Positions 16,156 to 23,371 of a stretch of DNA of 31,078 nt are shown here, piece by piece. The position numbers and the translations under genes are program-made. This DNA is from a virus. Each line of letters begins with the position of its first letter. Position 1 is the stretch's first letter. The stretch lies in IMG/VR virus record IMGVR_UViG_3300027733_000148, positions 1-31,078 of that record. One strand, given 5' to 3'. The notes beneath the pieces are model-generated. The model did not search any database and was not told where the DNA came from. It saw nothing but the letters and a program-made list of their open reading frames with translations.

Positions 16156-16658
16156 GCTCCAGGCTCCTCGAACAATCCGGCCACCCGGGCTACCTTCTCG
16201 CGAGCGTCTCTCGCCCAATCGGTCAGGACACCGATAGCCTTGATGGGGTCCTTCGGGTTGCAGTTCTCACCGCACTCTGAGCCAAGCGCGTCTAGCCGCT
16301 CGACGATCAGCCCAGCCAGACGCAGCATCGCTTCGCGCGCTTCGACCGCAGGAATCTGTTCACGGGCAAACACACTCCGGCGTTCCTGTTCCTCACGCAG
16401 AGCAATGGCCTGCTTCAGACTCTGGTTATAAGTGACCTGGTAACGGCCTGCTTCAGCGTCACCGGCACGCAGCATCCGCTCGTACTTCTCGCGAGCAAGC
16501 ACGACCAAGCTTTCATGCTTAGCAATCGTCTCGGCAAAGTTTGCGTCGGGGATTCCCTCCACATCTAGCTCAGGCCGTTCCTTTTTCGGTCGCCCTGGCT
16601 TACGCGGGGATTCCACCGTTTCAGAATCAGGCGTTTTTTGCTCGTTTTCAAAACTCAT
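16152..16658 (-). CDS. Small terminase subunit (Nu1-like role)
   Basis: A 168-aa protein directly upstream of TerL and overlapping it by ATGA. The start is set at MSFENEQ (16658); the next in-frame upstream ATG adds ten unlikely residues. An N-terminal AT-hook-like KPGRPKKERP (about 20-29) suits DNA recognition. Charged helices follow (ESLVVLAREKYERML), and a C-terminal coiled coil (LIVERLDAL to AREKVARVAGLFEEPG) probably contacts the large subunit. It would recognise the packaging site. The fold family is not certain from sequence, but role and partner follow from context. Confidence 0.8.
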   Translation of the reverse strand: MSFENEQKTPDSETVESPRKPGRPKKERPELDVEGIPDANFAETIAKHESLVVLAREKYERMLRAGDAEAGRYQVTYNQSLKQAIALREEQERRSVFAREQIPAVEAREAMLRLAGLIVERLDALGSECGENCNPKDPIKAIGVLTDWARDAREKVARVAGLFEEPGA

Positions 16659-16704
16659 GTTAAAAAAAACGACGGGGTGGCAAGCCACGCGGCATATAGC
16701 GGCA

Positions 16705-17211
16705 TCATAAAAGATTCCTTAGACCCCCCTTTTGCCCTGTTTTCTCGTGTGTAGATTTTACAGCAGAAATACCATTGTTTAGACGTGCTTTAAACGCGGA
16801 TACCTGCCCCATTGCGGCTTCACGACTACAGCCAAGCAGTTTCCCAACCTGTTTCATGGTTAACTTACTGCCTATGCCTAGTCCAATACGGATGACCTCA
16901 GCTTGACCACGCATAGCCGGACAGCGCTTGCGACCGATAGAGTCGAGCACGACCGAGAGTACGGCGAGGACTTCATCACGGTCGAAGGTCTGCTGTCTGA
17001 TCGTGGCATCATCACCTTCCCCTTGCCTGAGTCGCCAGCAAGCCCTGGCTTCGTTCAGCTCCATGACTGTATCACCTGAGCGTGGGAGTTCGCGGTAAGG
17101 TTTAAAGCCAGCGGCCCTAGCCTTGCGTTGCTTAGCCGGTGATAAGGAATCGTAGTGGGCATCCACGGCTGCTTGATGCGCTAATGGGATGTTATCTTGA
17201 GTCTCAACCAC
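16705..17211 (-). CDS. Helix-turn-helix protein upstream of the terminase genes
   Basis: A 168-aa protein with a GTG start at 17211, chosen because the reading from there is coding-like; the first internal ATG would remove 49 residues. A C-terminal segment (SKLTMKQVGKLLGCSREAAMGQVSAFKARL) is a sigma-70-region-4-like helix-turn-helix: helix, turn with LGCSR, recognition helix. The middle has a conserved-looking FDRDEVLAVLSVVLDSIGRKRCPAMRGQA. The gene stands between the control region (17212-17535) and the terminase genes, so it may bind the repeated sites there as a late regulator, or mark packaging sites. Both roles are inference. Confidence 0.68.
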   Translation of the reverse strand: MVETQDNIPLAHQAAVDAHYDSLSPAKQRKARAAGFKPYRELPRSGDTVMELNEARACWRLRQGEGDDATIRQQTFDRDEVLAVLSVVLDSIGRKRCPAMRGQAEVIRIGLGIGSKLTMKQVGKLLGCSREAAMGQVSAFKARLNNGISAVKSTHEKTGQKGGLRNLL

Positions 17212-17247
17212 GTATCAGTCTTAGGGTGGTTTACGTTGATAAGTCGC

Positions 17248-17306
17248 ACTATAACTCAGCACGGCTGTATGCATTTGAATGCAGATGAATGCAGGACTTG
17301 CATACA
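17248..17306 (-). promoter_or_regulatory. Putative leftward promoter P2 with operator array
   Basis: On the leftward strand a -10-like TATAGT (17248-17253) lies exactly 12 nt downstream of the site TGCATACA (17266-17273). There is no -35 hexamer; the site occupies that position. Further upstream are two tandem GAATGCAG decamers (17277-17296) and another site (17299-17306). The inverted pair spans 41 bp. The layout suggests an activator-dependent promoter for the helix-turn-helix and terminase genes. Confidence 0.5.
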
Positions 17307-17363
17307 CCTTAAGACATTGGCTAATAGTAGTTTAGTCCCCTACTACTACTACTTACCTATAAC

Positions 17364-17417
17364 AATAGATAGATAGATATAGAGAGAGAGAGGAGAGGAG
17401 GGGGTAGGAGGAGGTAT
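17364..17417 (+). repeat. C-free purine-rich tract with GATA and GA repeats
   Basis: For 54 nt the + strand has no C: GATAGATAGATA, GAGAGAGAGAG and then GGAGGAGGGGG-type runs. A leftward transcript would be G-free and C/U-rich, as in Rho-loading (rut-like) or pyrimidine-tract leaders. As duplex DNA it could form a triplex or an easily melted region. Confidence 0.7.
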
Positions 17418-17429
17418 CCTATTAAGGGG

Positions 17430-17506
17430 GCTATATCGTTGGAAACCTGCATACAGTCTAAGAGTAACATAAAGGCTTACCACTACAGACACTTAGCGTG
17501 TATGCA
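17430..17506 (-). promoter_or_regulatory. Putative leftward promoter P1 with paired sites
   Basis: The leftward strand reads TGTATGCA (17448-17455), 12 nt, then TATAGC (17430-17435), the same spacing as P2. A second copy of the site lies at 17499-17506. There is no recognisable -35 hexamer. A transcript from here would carry the 54-nt G-free leader. Confidence 0.45.
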
Positions 17507-17535
17507 GAAATGCCTACAGTGCTTGCAATCAACCT

Positions 17536-20199
17536 TTAGGACAGGAACTCAGAGCGAGGAATCCGTACCGCACGATGGGTCGAAGCCCCAAAACGGATGC
17601 TCGAAAGGTGCACGGCTCCCGGTACTCTTGCAAACTGATCCTTCCACTTGTCAGCCCAAGAAGTGTTCTCGAATAGAGTACGAAGAGCGGGGTGATGATT
17701 GGAGATACAGACCGTAGCGTCTTCAAGCTTAAGGCCTGAACGCATCAGGTTACTTCGGATGTTATCCGCGTCATCGACGGTGACATCGGTCGAGTAGTAA
17801 GCCTGCACCAGTTCGCCGATAGACCGGGTGTAGGTATGATCGCCTTGCTCAAAGCGGATAGACTTATCCAGCATCCAAGCCAGGGCACGGACTTCGTCTT
17901 GGTCGGCCTCGTCGGGCATGAAGCCATGCCAGTTCTGCTTCTCAACCCAAACGGTGGCATCATCAAGGGACAAGACTCGCGTTGAGGTAAGGGAGAAAGC
18001 ACCAGAGAGCAGCGCGCCCAACTGATCGCCGATACGCTGGTCACCTAGCTTGATGGCGACGGCCTTGGCAAATGTCCGGGCGTTCTCGGTGATCGCCATA
18101 GCGTAGGCGAGAGAGCGTGAGCGGATTCCCTCTGCATAGCCTGGTCGGGCTACAGTGTCGGCCCAGAGAGTCTTAAGGGCTTCGAAACGAGCCTGCCCAC
18201 CGTCAGTGTTGTCCTTACGGAGTTCAAGGGATGTTATGCGGCTAGTGTCGGCGCGCTGGTTAGCGGCCACACCGATGGAGGCGAAAGCAAAGCACGAGCG
18301 TATCTGATACTCCATGGCCTTGCCTGAGGCTGAACCCTTACCGATACCGGCTCCCGTCTCAGCTGACGCGGCACGGGCGAGTTCAAGGATGGACTGCATC
18401 CGGGCTTGGCCGCGCTTGTCTTCGGACTCGGCTTCATCGAACACGACAGGCAGAGCGTCGGAGCGTAGGCGTTGACGGATAAAGGCCTCAGTAGTCGCAG
18501 ACTGCACCGAAAGGGCTAGGCGGCCCACCAGAGGGTCGAGGATGTTATTCAGGAGCCACGTCTTACCAGAGCCAGACGGTCCGTTAACCCAGATATGGGG
18601 ACGCCAGCCTAGCACGCCGCAAATTGGGGCGATGACGCACCACCCAGCAAAGAACTTAGAGTAGATAGGTTCCTTCCAGTTCATCATATCGGTGAGGGTC
18701 ATGAGGCGTGCGGCCTCAGCATTGGATAACGGTTCAGCCTGATCGGCCTCGAGGCGCTGGCCTTGAGTGTATATCCACTTAGACTTGAAAGATGGAATAG
18801 AGCGTTCCTCGTTACCAATCAGGAGACGGTCGCCAGCGTGGAAGATAACTTGGGCTTCATCGACCCAACAGCCACGGCCACGGACTTTACGCGGGGCAAA
18901 GATGCCTTCGCGGTGGCTGGCTTGGATTAGAGCGTTAGCGGCGGCTTTCCAATCGGCTCCCTCACGACCGGGAAAGTGTGACTCCCACCAGTTAGCACCA
19001 GCGAGTCTGAGGAACGGCAAGTGTTTATGATCGTTAGCGGTGAGGCTGACAATCTGCTGAGAGGAGTCGGGTAGGTAAAAGTAAACGCCATCGTCATGAC
19101 CGAGCACTCGGAACGGCCAAGGGTCTTCCTGCACCGGGTCGGGCTCATGGAGGGGCTGAGCATCAAGGTTAGCGTAGTCAATAGCCTCAAGCACTTCGGG
19201 AGGGGGCGGAACTAGCGTAGATTGAGTAGTGCTAATCTCCGCATCCTTGCGGGGAATAGGCTCGCCTCTGATGTGAGCGCGTACCATGTCGGTAGTCCAA
19301 CCTTCGGCCTCAGCGTCGGCAAGGTCCCAGCCCTCGGCCACGTTAGCGGGAGGGGTGACGATGCGGACATCTGGTAGTTGCTTGCGGATTAGCTCGATAC
19401 ACTTGCGGCCCGGCTCGTCGGCATCAGGCCAGAACAAGACGCGACGACCAGCAAGGGACGACCAGTCGGCTAGGCTGACGGCCTTGGAGCCACCTGACCA
19501 GGTCGTGACGGTGAGGTTAGGTAGCAGACGGCTGGCGGCCTCGGCGGTCTTCTCGCCCTCAACAACCAGCACCCACTTGTTAGCGTCGGCGTGGACAACC
19601 TTCGGCAGATTGAAAAGCGGCCTAGGCTTGGCAAAGGACTTCCATCGCCACGACTGCTTGCCAGACACGTGCTCGCACCAAGTGATGGGTAGGACTTCCT
19701 TGGAGCCATCAGTTAGGTCGAATCTGCAGATCAGGCCGACGCGGTTACCTTCGGCGGTGAGATAAGGCCAAGTGGCAACAGGCTGGCCGTGCTTGTAGTG
19801 GTTAAGATCCGGCTCATGGCAACCGTCTGGAGCGTGGGGCAGAGGTTCCCACTCGGACGCAGCTGATGGCTTGGACTCATACTCAGCGCGCGGGGCGGTA
19901 GCAGAGGTAACGCCAAGGGATAAACGCTCGGCTAGTTCGCGGGCGGCTTCGCCTTGCTTACATCCCTTGATGGCAGCGAGCAGGGAGATAGGATCGGAGC
20001 CTTTATCGTCACCGGCGAAGTCGCACCATTTACCAGTAGTCAGATTGATTGAGAGGCTGGAGCCAGGTTCACCTCGGACTGAGCCGACCTTAAACTCATG
20101 GCCGTCTTTCTTGCCAGCGGGGAACCATTCACAGCAGAGGGATTCAAGGGAGCCAAGCGCGGCGGCATTGACGGTAGCGAAGTCGAGACGAGGAGCCAT
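17536..20199 (-). CDS. Primase-helicase (Toprim plus SF3/P4-like ATPase)
   Basis: An 887-aa replication protein. The start is placed at MAPRLDF (20199), preceded by TCCCGCAC; the longer frame upstream reads as non-coding. The N-terminal domain (about 1-95) resembles primase zinc-finger domains, with DFAGDDKGSDPISLL, but keeps only a few cysteines. A Toprim-like domain has VVEGEKTAEA (about 212-221) and WPDADEPG (257-264). The C-terminal helicase has Walker A NGPSGSGKT (539-547), Walker B VVFDEAE (about 585-591), and further motifs including ASIGVAANQRADTSR. It probably primes and unwinds at the origin. A 38-nt gap separates it from the VRR-NUC gene. The gene-free control region follows its stop. 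Confidence 0.88.
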   Translation of the reverse strand: MAPRLDFATVNAAALGSLESLCCEWFPAGKKDGHEFKVGSVRGEPGSSLSINLTTGKWCDFAGDDKGSDPISLLAAIKGCKQGEAARELAERLSLGVTSATAPRAEYESKPSAASEWEPLPHAPDGCHEPDLNHYKHGQPVATWPYLTAEGNRVGLICRFDLTDGSKEVLPITWCEHVSGKQSWRWKSFAKPRPLFNLPKVVHADANKWVLVVEGEKTAEAASRLLPNLTVTTWSGGSKAVSLADWSSLAGRRVLFWPDADEPGRKCIELIRKQLPDVRIVTPPANVAEGWDLADAEAEGWTTDMVRAHIRGEPIPRKDAEISTTQSTLVPPPPEVLEAIDYANLDAQPLHEPDPVQEDPWPFRVLGHDDGVYFYLPDSSQQIVSLTANDHKHLPFLRLAGANWWESHFPGREGADWKAAANALIQASHREGIFAPRKVRGRGCWVDEAQVIFHAGDRLLIGNEERSIPSFKSKWIYTQGQRLEADQAEPLSNAEAARLMTLTDMMNWKEPIYSKFFAGWCVIAPICGVLGWRPHIWVNGPSGSGKTWLLNNILDPLVGRLALSVQSATTEAFIRQRLRSDALPVVFDEAESEDKRGQARMQSILELARAASAETGAGIGKGSASGKAMEYQIRSCFAFASIGVAANQRADTSRITSLELRKDNTDGGQARFEALKTLWADTVARPGYAEGIRSRSLAYAMAITENARTFAKAVAIKLGDQRIGDQLGALLSGAFSLTSTRVLSLDDATVWVEKQNWHGFMPDEADQDEVRALAWMLDKSIRFEQGDHTYTRSIGELVQAYYSTDVTVDDADNIRSNLMRSGLKLEDATVCISNHHPALRTLFENTSWADKWKDQFARVPGAVHLSSIRFGASTHRAVRIPRSEFLS

Positions 20200-20202
20200 A
20201 GG

Positions 20203-20210
20203 GTGCGGGA
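20203..20210 (-). promoter_or_regulatory. TCCCGCAC start-site element, primase-helicase
   Basis: The exact 8-mer on the coding strand lies 3 nt before ATG 20199, in a 38-nt gap with no Shine-Dalgarno sequence. It decides the choice of MAPRLDF as start. Confidence 0.6.
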
Positions 20211-20237
20211 TGGCCCAAGGTGTCGGCAGGGTTGCGG

Positions 20238-20582
20238 TCAGGCAACCAGAAACTGTACGTCCTCGACCGAGCGCGCGACTATGGCGATACCACCGGCCTT
20301 CAGGACAGCCGCCCGCCAAGTCTCCTGCTCTGGGGTTAGCCTGCCATTGGGGGCCTTAACCTCTACGGATAGGAACCGGGCAAACCTTTGGCCGACCATG
20401 TCAGGCGTGATCGTAAGCGTCTGCCAGCCAATTAGGTCAGCCGAGCCAGTGGTCAGGCCGTAGCGTATGACGCGGCCAGAGCGGGGGTCCTTGTATGCGC
20501 CGGAGTTATTGCGGAACATCCGAACGGCGGGACACTTACCCAGGGACAGTCGGATGTCCTGCTGGATAGCGGCTTCGCTCAT
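20238..20582 (-). CDS. VRR-NUC domain nuclease
   Basis: A 114-aa stand-alone VRR-NUC protein (PD-(D/E)xK superfamily). It shows the family signatures: N-terminal SEAAIQQDIRLSLG helix, FRNNSGAYKDPRSGRVIRYG, GSADLIGW with the catalytic Asp, FLSVEVKAP supplying E-x-K, and RLTPEQETWRAAVLKAGG. Such proteins cut structured DNA and in phages usually sit beside helicases. The ATG overlaps the helicase stop (ATGA), so the two are co-translated, which suggests resolving branched replication or recombination intermediates. All expected catalytic residues appear present. Confidence 0.93.
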   Translation of the reverse strand: MSEAAIQQDIRLSLGKCPAVRMFRNNSGAYKDPRSGRVIRYGLTTGSADLIGWQTLTITPDMVGQRFARFLSVEVKAPNGRLTPEQETWRAAVLKAGGIAIVARSVEDVQFLVA

Positions 20583-21952
20583 TTGCGTTGCCGTGCCTTG
20601 AACACGTTGTTGGCCCAGCCGTAAGGGTTCTTCATGCCTCTGGCTTTGCCTACGCGGATTAGGTCCTCAAGGGTCTGAGCAGTGCCCTGCTCCCGCTTAC
20701 GTCCTCGGATGGCCTCACGTGCCTTCAGTTCCTCTAGCTCGCCATCGACCATATCAGGGATGCGGTCTTTAATTTCGTAGACGTGCAAGCACTGCGGGCA
20801 GGCCGGGCTTGGGGTATGGACTGCATAACACTCCGGGCATTGGCGAGTGCTCTGTATGTCATCCTGTATGTTATTACGTACGCGTTTACGTACACCGTCG
20901 AGCGACCAGTCGCGGACCTCCTCGGCTAGTCCATGCCGTTTACAGTTGCCAACGTGGTCAAGGATGACGGCACGTTGCTTGCCCGGTGACGGACGCAGGA
21001 CGCGCCCAATCTGCTGAAGGTGCAGGGAGAGGGATGCCGTCGGCCTGAGCAGGATGGCCGTCGATACGCAGGGAAGGTCGAAGCCCTCTGAGACGATGTC
21101 CACGCTGACCAGCCCTTGCAGTGCTCCAGAGGACAAGTCGATGACTCGGCGCGCGCGCTCTTCTTTAGCGAGAGTACCGTCGATGACCTTGAACCTATAG
21201 CCTGCCGCGTTGAACGCCTGGGCAACGTGCTCAGCGTGTTTTATTCCTGTGCAGAATACAATGCACGGCTGGCCTTCGGCGTATTTGCGGTAGTGAATGA
21301 CAGCATCGCCGGTGATGGTCGGTCGGTCCATCCGCTCGGCTACCTCGGCACGGTTGTAATCCCCTGCCACCATGTGCACCCCTGTGAGGTCCACGGTCTT
21401 GGGGGCGTAATACACTGGTTTACATAAGTACCCCTGGTCTATGAGTTTTGTAACCTCTGGCCCACGGATCAGGTCGTCGAACACTTGGCCGAGGCCCTTG
21501 CCGTCGAGGCGTTGCGGAGTCGCGGTGACACCGAGCACGCGTGCGTCAGGATACTGAGCGAGCACCGATGCCCAAGCACCGGCGGTGGCGTGGTGTGCTT
21601 CGTCGATGACGATGAGGTCAGGAGCCATGACGCGGTCGAACCTACGGACGAGCGTCTGCACGCTGGCGATCTGCGTGAGGTGTGAGCGGTCGGGCGTCAT
21701 GCCTGAGGCGATAAGGCCGTGAGGCACGTCCATGGCATCGAGCGAGCGGTGGCACTGCTCCAGGAGTTCGGCACGGTGTACGAGCACCAGCGTGCGGTTG
21801 CCCTTGGCTGCAGCTGAGGCGGTGATATAGGAAAAGATGACGGTCTTCCCGGAGCCCGTAGGGGCGACCAGCAGGGGCCGCTTACGGCCTGAGCGGAAGG
21901 AGTCTCGGACCGCATCGACGGCGGCTTGCTGATAGGGACGGAGGTCGAACAC
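20579..21952 (-). CDS. DEAD/DEAH-box (SF2) helicase
   Basis: A 457-aa helicase in the RecG/UvsW-like SF2 style common in phages. It has LRPYQQAAVDAV (Q-like), Walker A APTGSGKT (30-37), TLVLVHRAELLEQ (motif Ia), DEAH (117-120), GVTATPQRLDG (motif III), CIVFCTGIKHAEHVAQ (IV), VDIVSEGFDLPC (V) and QQIGRVLRPSPGK (VI). Near residue 375 is a zinc ribbon, C-PEC and C-PQC. It starts at GTG 21952 directly abutting TCCCGCAC and opens the leftward block, divergent from the small-gene operon. It is likely an early replication or recombination helicase. Confidence 0.94.
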   Translation of the reverse strand: MFDLRPYQQAAVDAVRDSFRSGRKRPLLVAPTGSGKTVIFSYITASAAAKGNRTLVLVHRAELLEQCHRSLDAMDVPHGLIASGMTPDRSHLTQIASVQTLVRRFDRVMAPDLIVIDEAHHATAGAWASVLAQYPDARVLGVTATPQRLDGKGLGQVFDDLIRGPEVTKLIDQGYLCKPVYYAPKTVDLTGVHMVAGDYNRAEVAERMDRPTITGDAVIHYRKYAEGQPCIVFCTGIKHAEHVAQAFNAAGYRFKVIDGTLAKEERARRVIDLSSGALQGLVSVDIVSEGFDLPCVSTAILLRPTASLSLHLQQIGRVLRPSPGKQRAVILDHVGNCKRHGLAEEVRDWSLDGVRKRVRNNIQDDIQSTRQCPECYAVHTPSPACPQCLHVYEIKDRIPDMVDGELEELKAREAIRGRKREQGTAQTLEDLIRVGKARGMKNPYGWANNVFKARQRK

Positions 21953-21960
21953 GTGCGGGA
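21953..21960 (-). promoter_or_regulatory. TCCCGCAC start-site element, helicase
   Basis: The exact 8-mer directly abuts GTG 21952 with zero spacing. It supports the GTG over any downstream ATG. Confidence 0.6.
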
Positions 21961-22050
21961 AAGAGGCAGGTTAAAGGCGTTATAACTGGGGGGCAATATT
22001 TATAACGGTTTATGGTTTACGGTACTTGCAGATGGGGTAGGGTACTTACC
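21961..22050. promoter_or_regulatory. Divergent intergenic control region
   Basis: This AT-richer stretch lies between the helicase and the rightward operon. It contains the palindrome GTTATAAC (21979-21986), a second TTTATAACG (21999-22007), tandem GGTTTATGGTTTACGG and a repeated GGTACTT. Possible rightward promoter: TTTACG, 16 nt, TAGGGT. Possible leftward -10: TTATAA. Both are weak matches, but divergent promoters are expected here. Confidence 0.5.
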
Positions 22051-22058
22051 TCCCGCAC
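22051..22058 (+). promoter_or_regulatory. TCCCGCAC start-site element, first rightward gene
   Basis: The exact 8-mer on the + strand abuts ATG 22059 with zero spacing, mirroring the copy before the divergent helicase gene. Confidence 0.6.
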
Positions 22059-22247
22059 ATGAAAACTACTAAACCTACCGCCTATGATTTGAAACGCTTA
22101 CGCCTTCATATTGACCGACTCAATATCGCTCGCGTCGAATTATCACTATCCGGTCACATGACTGATGACCAGAGCTGTGATCTACTTGAAACTATCGATA
22201 TTCTTGAAGACCGTTTTATTGAACTCACTAACCTTCGTAATTCTTAA
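22059..22247 (+). CDS. Small helical protein, first gene of rightward operon
   Basis: A 62-aa protein I do not recognise. It is helical and charged (YDLKRLRLHIDRLNIARVEL, then CDLLETIDILEDRFIELT), suggesting two amphipathic helices and possibly dimerisation. It heads the rightward block after the divergent control region and directly follows a TCCCGCAC element. Position suggests an early-expressed protein acting on host or phage gene expression, but nothing in the sequence shows its target. Confidence 0.72.
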   Translation: MKTTKPTAYDLKRLRLHIDRLNIARVELSLSGHMTDDQSCDLLETIDILEDRFIELTNLRNS

Positions 22248-22248
22248 T

Positions 22249-22341
22249 ATGAAACTCCTCGCCTTCACCGTCCTGCTCACCCTGTTCATCTACTTTCTGG
22301 CCGATGGCCCGAGCCTGTTGGATATCCTGAATAACTATTAA
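22249..22341 (+). CDS. Very small membrane protein (30 aa)
   Basis: A 30-codon frame starting one base after the previous stop (TAATATG) and ending just before the next gene's leader. It encodes MKLLAFTVLLTLFIYFLADG and a short polar tail, one clear hydrophobic helix with a Lys at the N-terminus. Its exact fit in the gap and coherent membrane-protein composition support it as real. Role unknown; a membrane-acting early peptide is possible. Confidence 0.5.
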   Translation: MKLLAFTVLLTLFIYFLADGPSLLDILNNY

Positions 22342-22351
22342 TTTCCCACCC

Positions 22352-22618
22352 ATGCCTGACGCTAACTTTCAGTTCGTACAATCGGTTACCTTTGCCGGTC
22401 GAGTCATCCCGCTGACTAAGCCGATTGCCGCTTTCAACGCTCGCCGCCTTCAACGCATCCTCCCGGTGATTGCCGCGCTTAACGCCGCCGGCAAGTCTCA
22501 GGAGGAAGCCGCCAAGTTTCTTGGCACCACCGTTGGCACCCTACGCAAGTGGCTTGCCATCACTGACACGCCTTGGGTCAACCTTAAGCGCCGTGGCAAA
22601 TACAAGACCAATGCCTGA
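22352..22618 (+). CDS. Small helix-turn-helix protein
   Basis: An 88-aa protein with a helix-turn-helix near residues 45-70 (ALNAAGKSQEEAAKFLGTTVGTLRKWL): scaffold helix, turn at LGTT, recognition helix TVGTLRKWL. A beta-like N-terminus (NFQFVQSVTFAGRVIPLTK) and a basic C-terminus complete it. The start context is TTTCCCACCC immediately before the ATG, the CCCAC variant of the window's start element. Likely a DNA-binding regulator or anti-host factor in the early block. Confidence 0.72.
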   Translation: MPDANFQFVQSVTFAGRVIPLTKPIAAFNARRLQRILPVIAALNAAGKSQEEAAKFLGTTVGTLRKWLAITDTPWVNLKRRGKYKTNA

Positions 22619-22643
22619 TCCTTCCCACCGTTCCTTACTACCC

Positions 22644-22904
22644 ATGACTGACGCAGAAATAAAAGCATACAAGGTTCGTCTTTGCCGAGAAGCCAACCCG
22701 GAGAAATATTTAACCTATGCTAAAGAATGGCAGAAGGCTAACCGCGATAAATGTAAGGTTTACTTGCAACGTTATTACCAGAAAAACCGCAAAGTCCGAA
22801 TTGAAGTTGCCAGAAAATGGCAAGCGGCAAACCCAGAACGGTACAAGGCTATCCTTCAACGTGCGTATGCTAAGCGCAAGGCCCGCAAATCTATTCCCGC
22901 ATAA
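22644..22904 (+). CDS. Strongly basic repeat protein, HNH-accessory-like
   Basis: An 86-aa protein starting at MTDAEIKAY (22644), chosen because TTCCCACC lies in its leader and because longer in-frame readings overlap the previous gene in another frame. It is very rich in Lys, Arg, Tyr, Gln and Ala, with two NPE[KR]Y units (ANPEKYLTYAKEW and ANPERYKAILQRAY). This resembles basic linker repeats often fused upstream of phage HNH nucleases, but no HNH domain follows, so it is a stand-alone nucleic-acid-binding candidate. Confidence 0.66.
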   Translation: MTDAEIKAYKVRLCREANPEKYLTYAKEWQKANRDKCKVYLQRYYQKNRKVRIEVARKWQAANPERYKAILQRAYAKRKARKSIPA

Positions 22905-22908
22905 CCCC

Positions 22909-23163
22909 ATGAACATCATCCGACCCGACCGCCTCCCGACTCTCTGGTGGCTTAACCCCTGGCTAACCGTCCGCTACCTTCACCGGGCAGTCGGCGCCTT
23001 TAAGTCCTACGCCGATAAGGCCGACCGTTGCGTCGACCTGCAACAGGCCGTCATCAATGAGCAGTCCAAGGAGATTAAGTATCTGCGTCAGCGCAACGAT
23101 GACTTGAACGACGCCATCATCAAGGGTCACGCTATCAACCCAGACGCCGAGATCCATGAGTAA
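22909..23163 (+). CDS. Small coiled-coil protein
   Basis: An 84-aa protein from ATG 22909, 4 nt after the previous stop. The N-terminal part has a hydrophobic/aromatic patch (LPTLWWLNPWLTVRYLHR) that could lie on a membrane or bind a partner. The remainder is a coiled coil (DLQQAVINEQSKEIKYLRQRNDDL in outline). The end overlaps the next ATG by 8 nt. No family recognised; its placement suggests an early accessory protein. Confidence 0.66.
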   Translation: MNIIRPDRLPTLWWLNPWLTVRYLHRAVGAFKSYADKADRCVDLQQAVINEQSKEIKYLRQRNDDLNDAIIKGHAINPDAEIHE

Positions 23164-23371
23164 TCAATTATCACCTAAGCAAGTTGCTACGCGGTTCATG
23201 GCCTCTGAGGTTGAGCACGTGAACCGGCTCCTGCATACGCGTGACCTGTCAGTGGCTAAGGCTAAGCTGATGCTTATCGAAGCCGCCCATGAGGCAACTA
23301 AGCGTGCGGCTGAACCTTTAATTATTGAAACCGACATCAACGCAGGTCGCGCTTGGTTCAATATCCTATGA
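23156..23371 (+). CDS. Small helical protein (71 aa)
   Basis: A helical 71-aa protein (MSNQLSPKQVATRFMASEVE, then SVAKAKLMLIEAAHEATKRA). It overlaps both neighbours: its ATG lies inside the end of the coiled-coil gene, and its TGA overlaps the next ATG (ATGA). Tight overlap supports translation as part of one operon. No recognisable family or motif. Confidence 0.64.
   Translation: MSNQLSPKQVATRFMASEVEHVNRLLHTRDLSVAKAKLMLIEAAHEATKRAAEPLIIETDINAGRAWFNIL

Larger units (their letters stand above)
17212..17535. other. Gene-free control region (324 bp)
   Basis: This is the longest gene-free stretch. It holds four TGYATRCA sites (17266-17273, 17299-17306, 17448-17455, 17499-17506), two tandem GAATGCAG decamers (17277-17296), two TATAG-type -10 candidates (17248-17253 and 17430-17435), a C-free purine tract (17364-17417), short TAC and GATA microsatellites, and a 6-bp TAGTAG/CTACTA inverted repeat. 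It may hold late promoters, an origin, or both. Confidence 0.75.

Noticed and set aside
16156-16218. Longer start for the large terminase (21 more codons)
   Set aside because: It would overlap the small subunit by 67 nt with a composition unlike GpA proteins. The MNAKELF start overlaps the stop by 4 nt, the pattern used throughout this genome.
17321-17353. TAC triplet repeats and a TAGTAG/CTACTA inverted repeat as a CRISPR or tRNA-like element
   Set aside because: The unit is only 3 bp, with no spacers, no cloverleaf and no acceptor stem. Simple-sequence DNA in the control region is the better description.
20200-20319. Longer start for the primase-helicase (40 more codons)
   Set aside because: It overlaps the VRR-NUC gene and has Arg/Gly/Pro-rich shadow composition. 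The MAPRLDF start has the start element 3 nt upstream.
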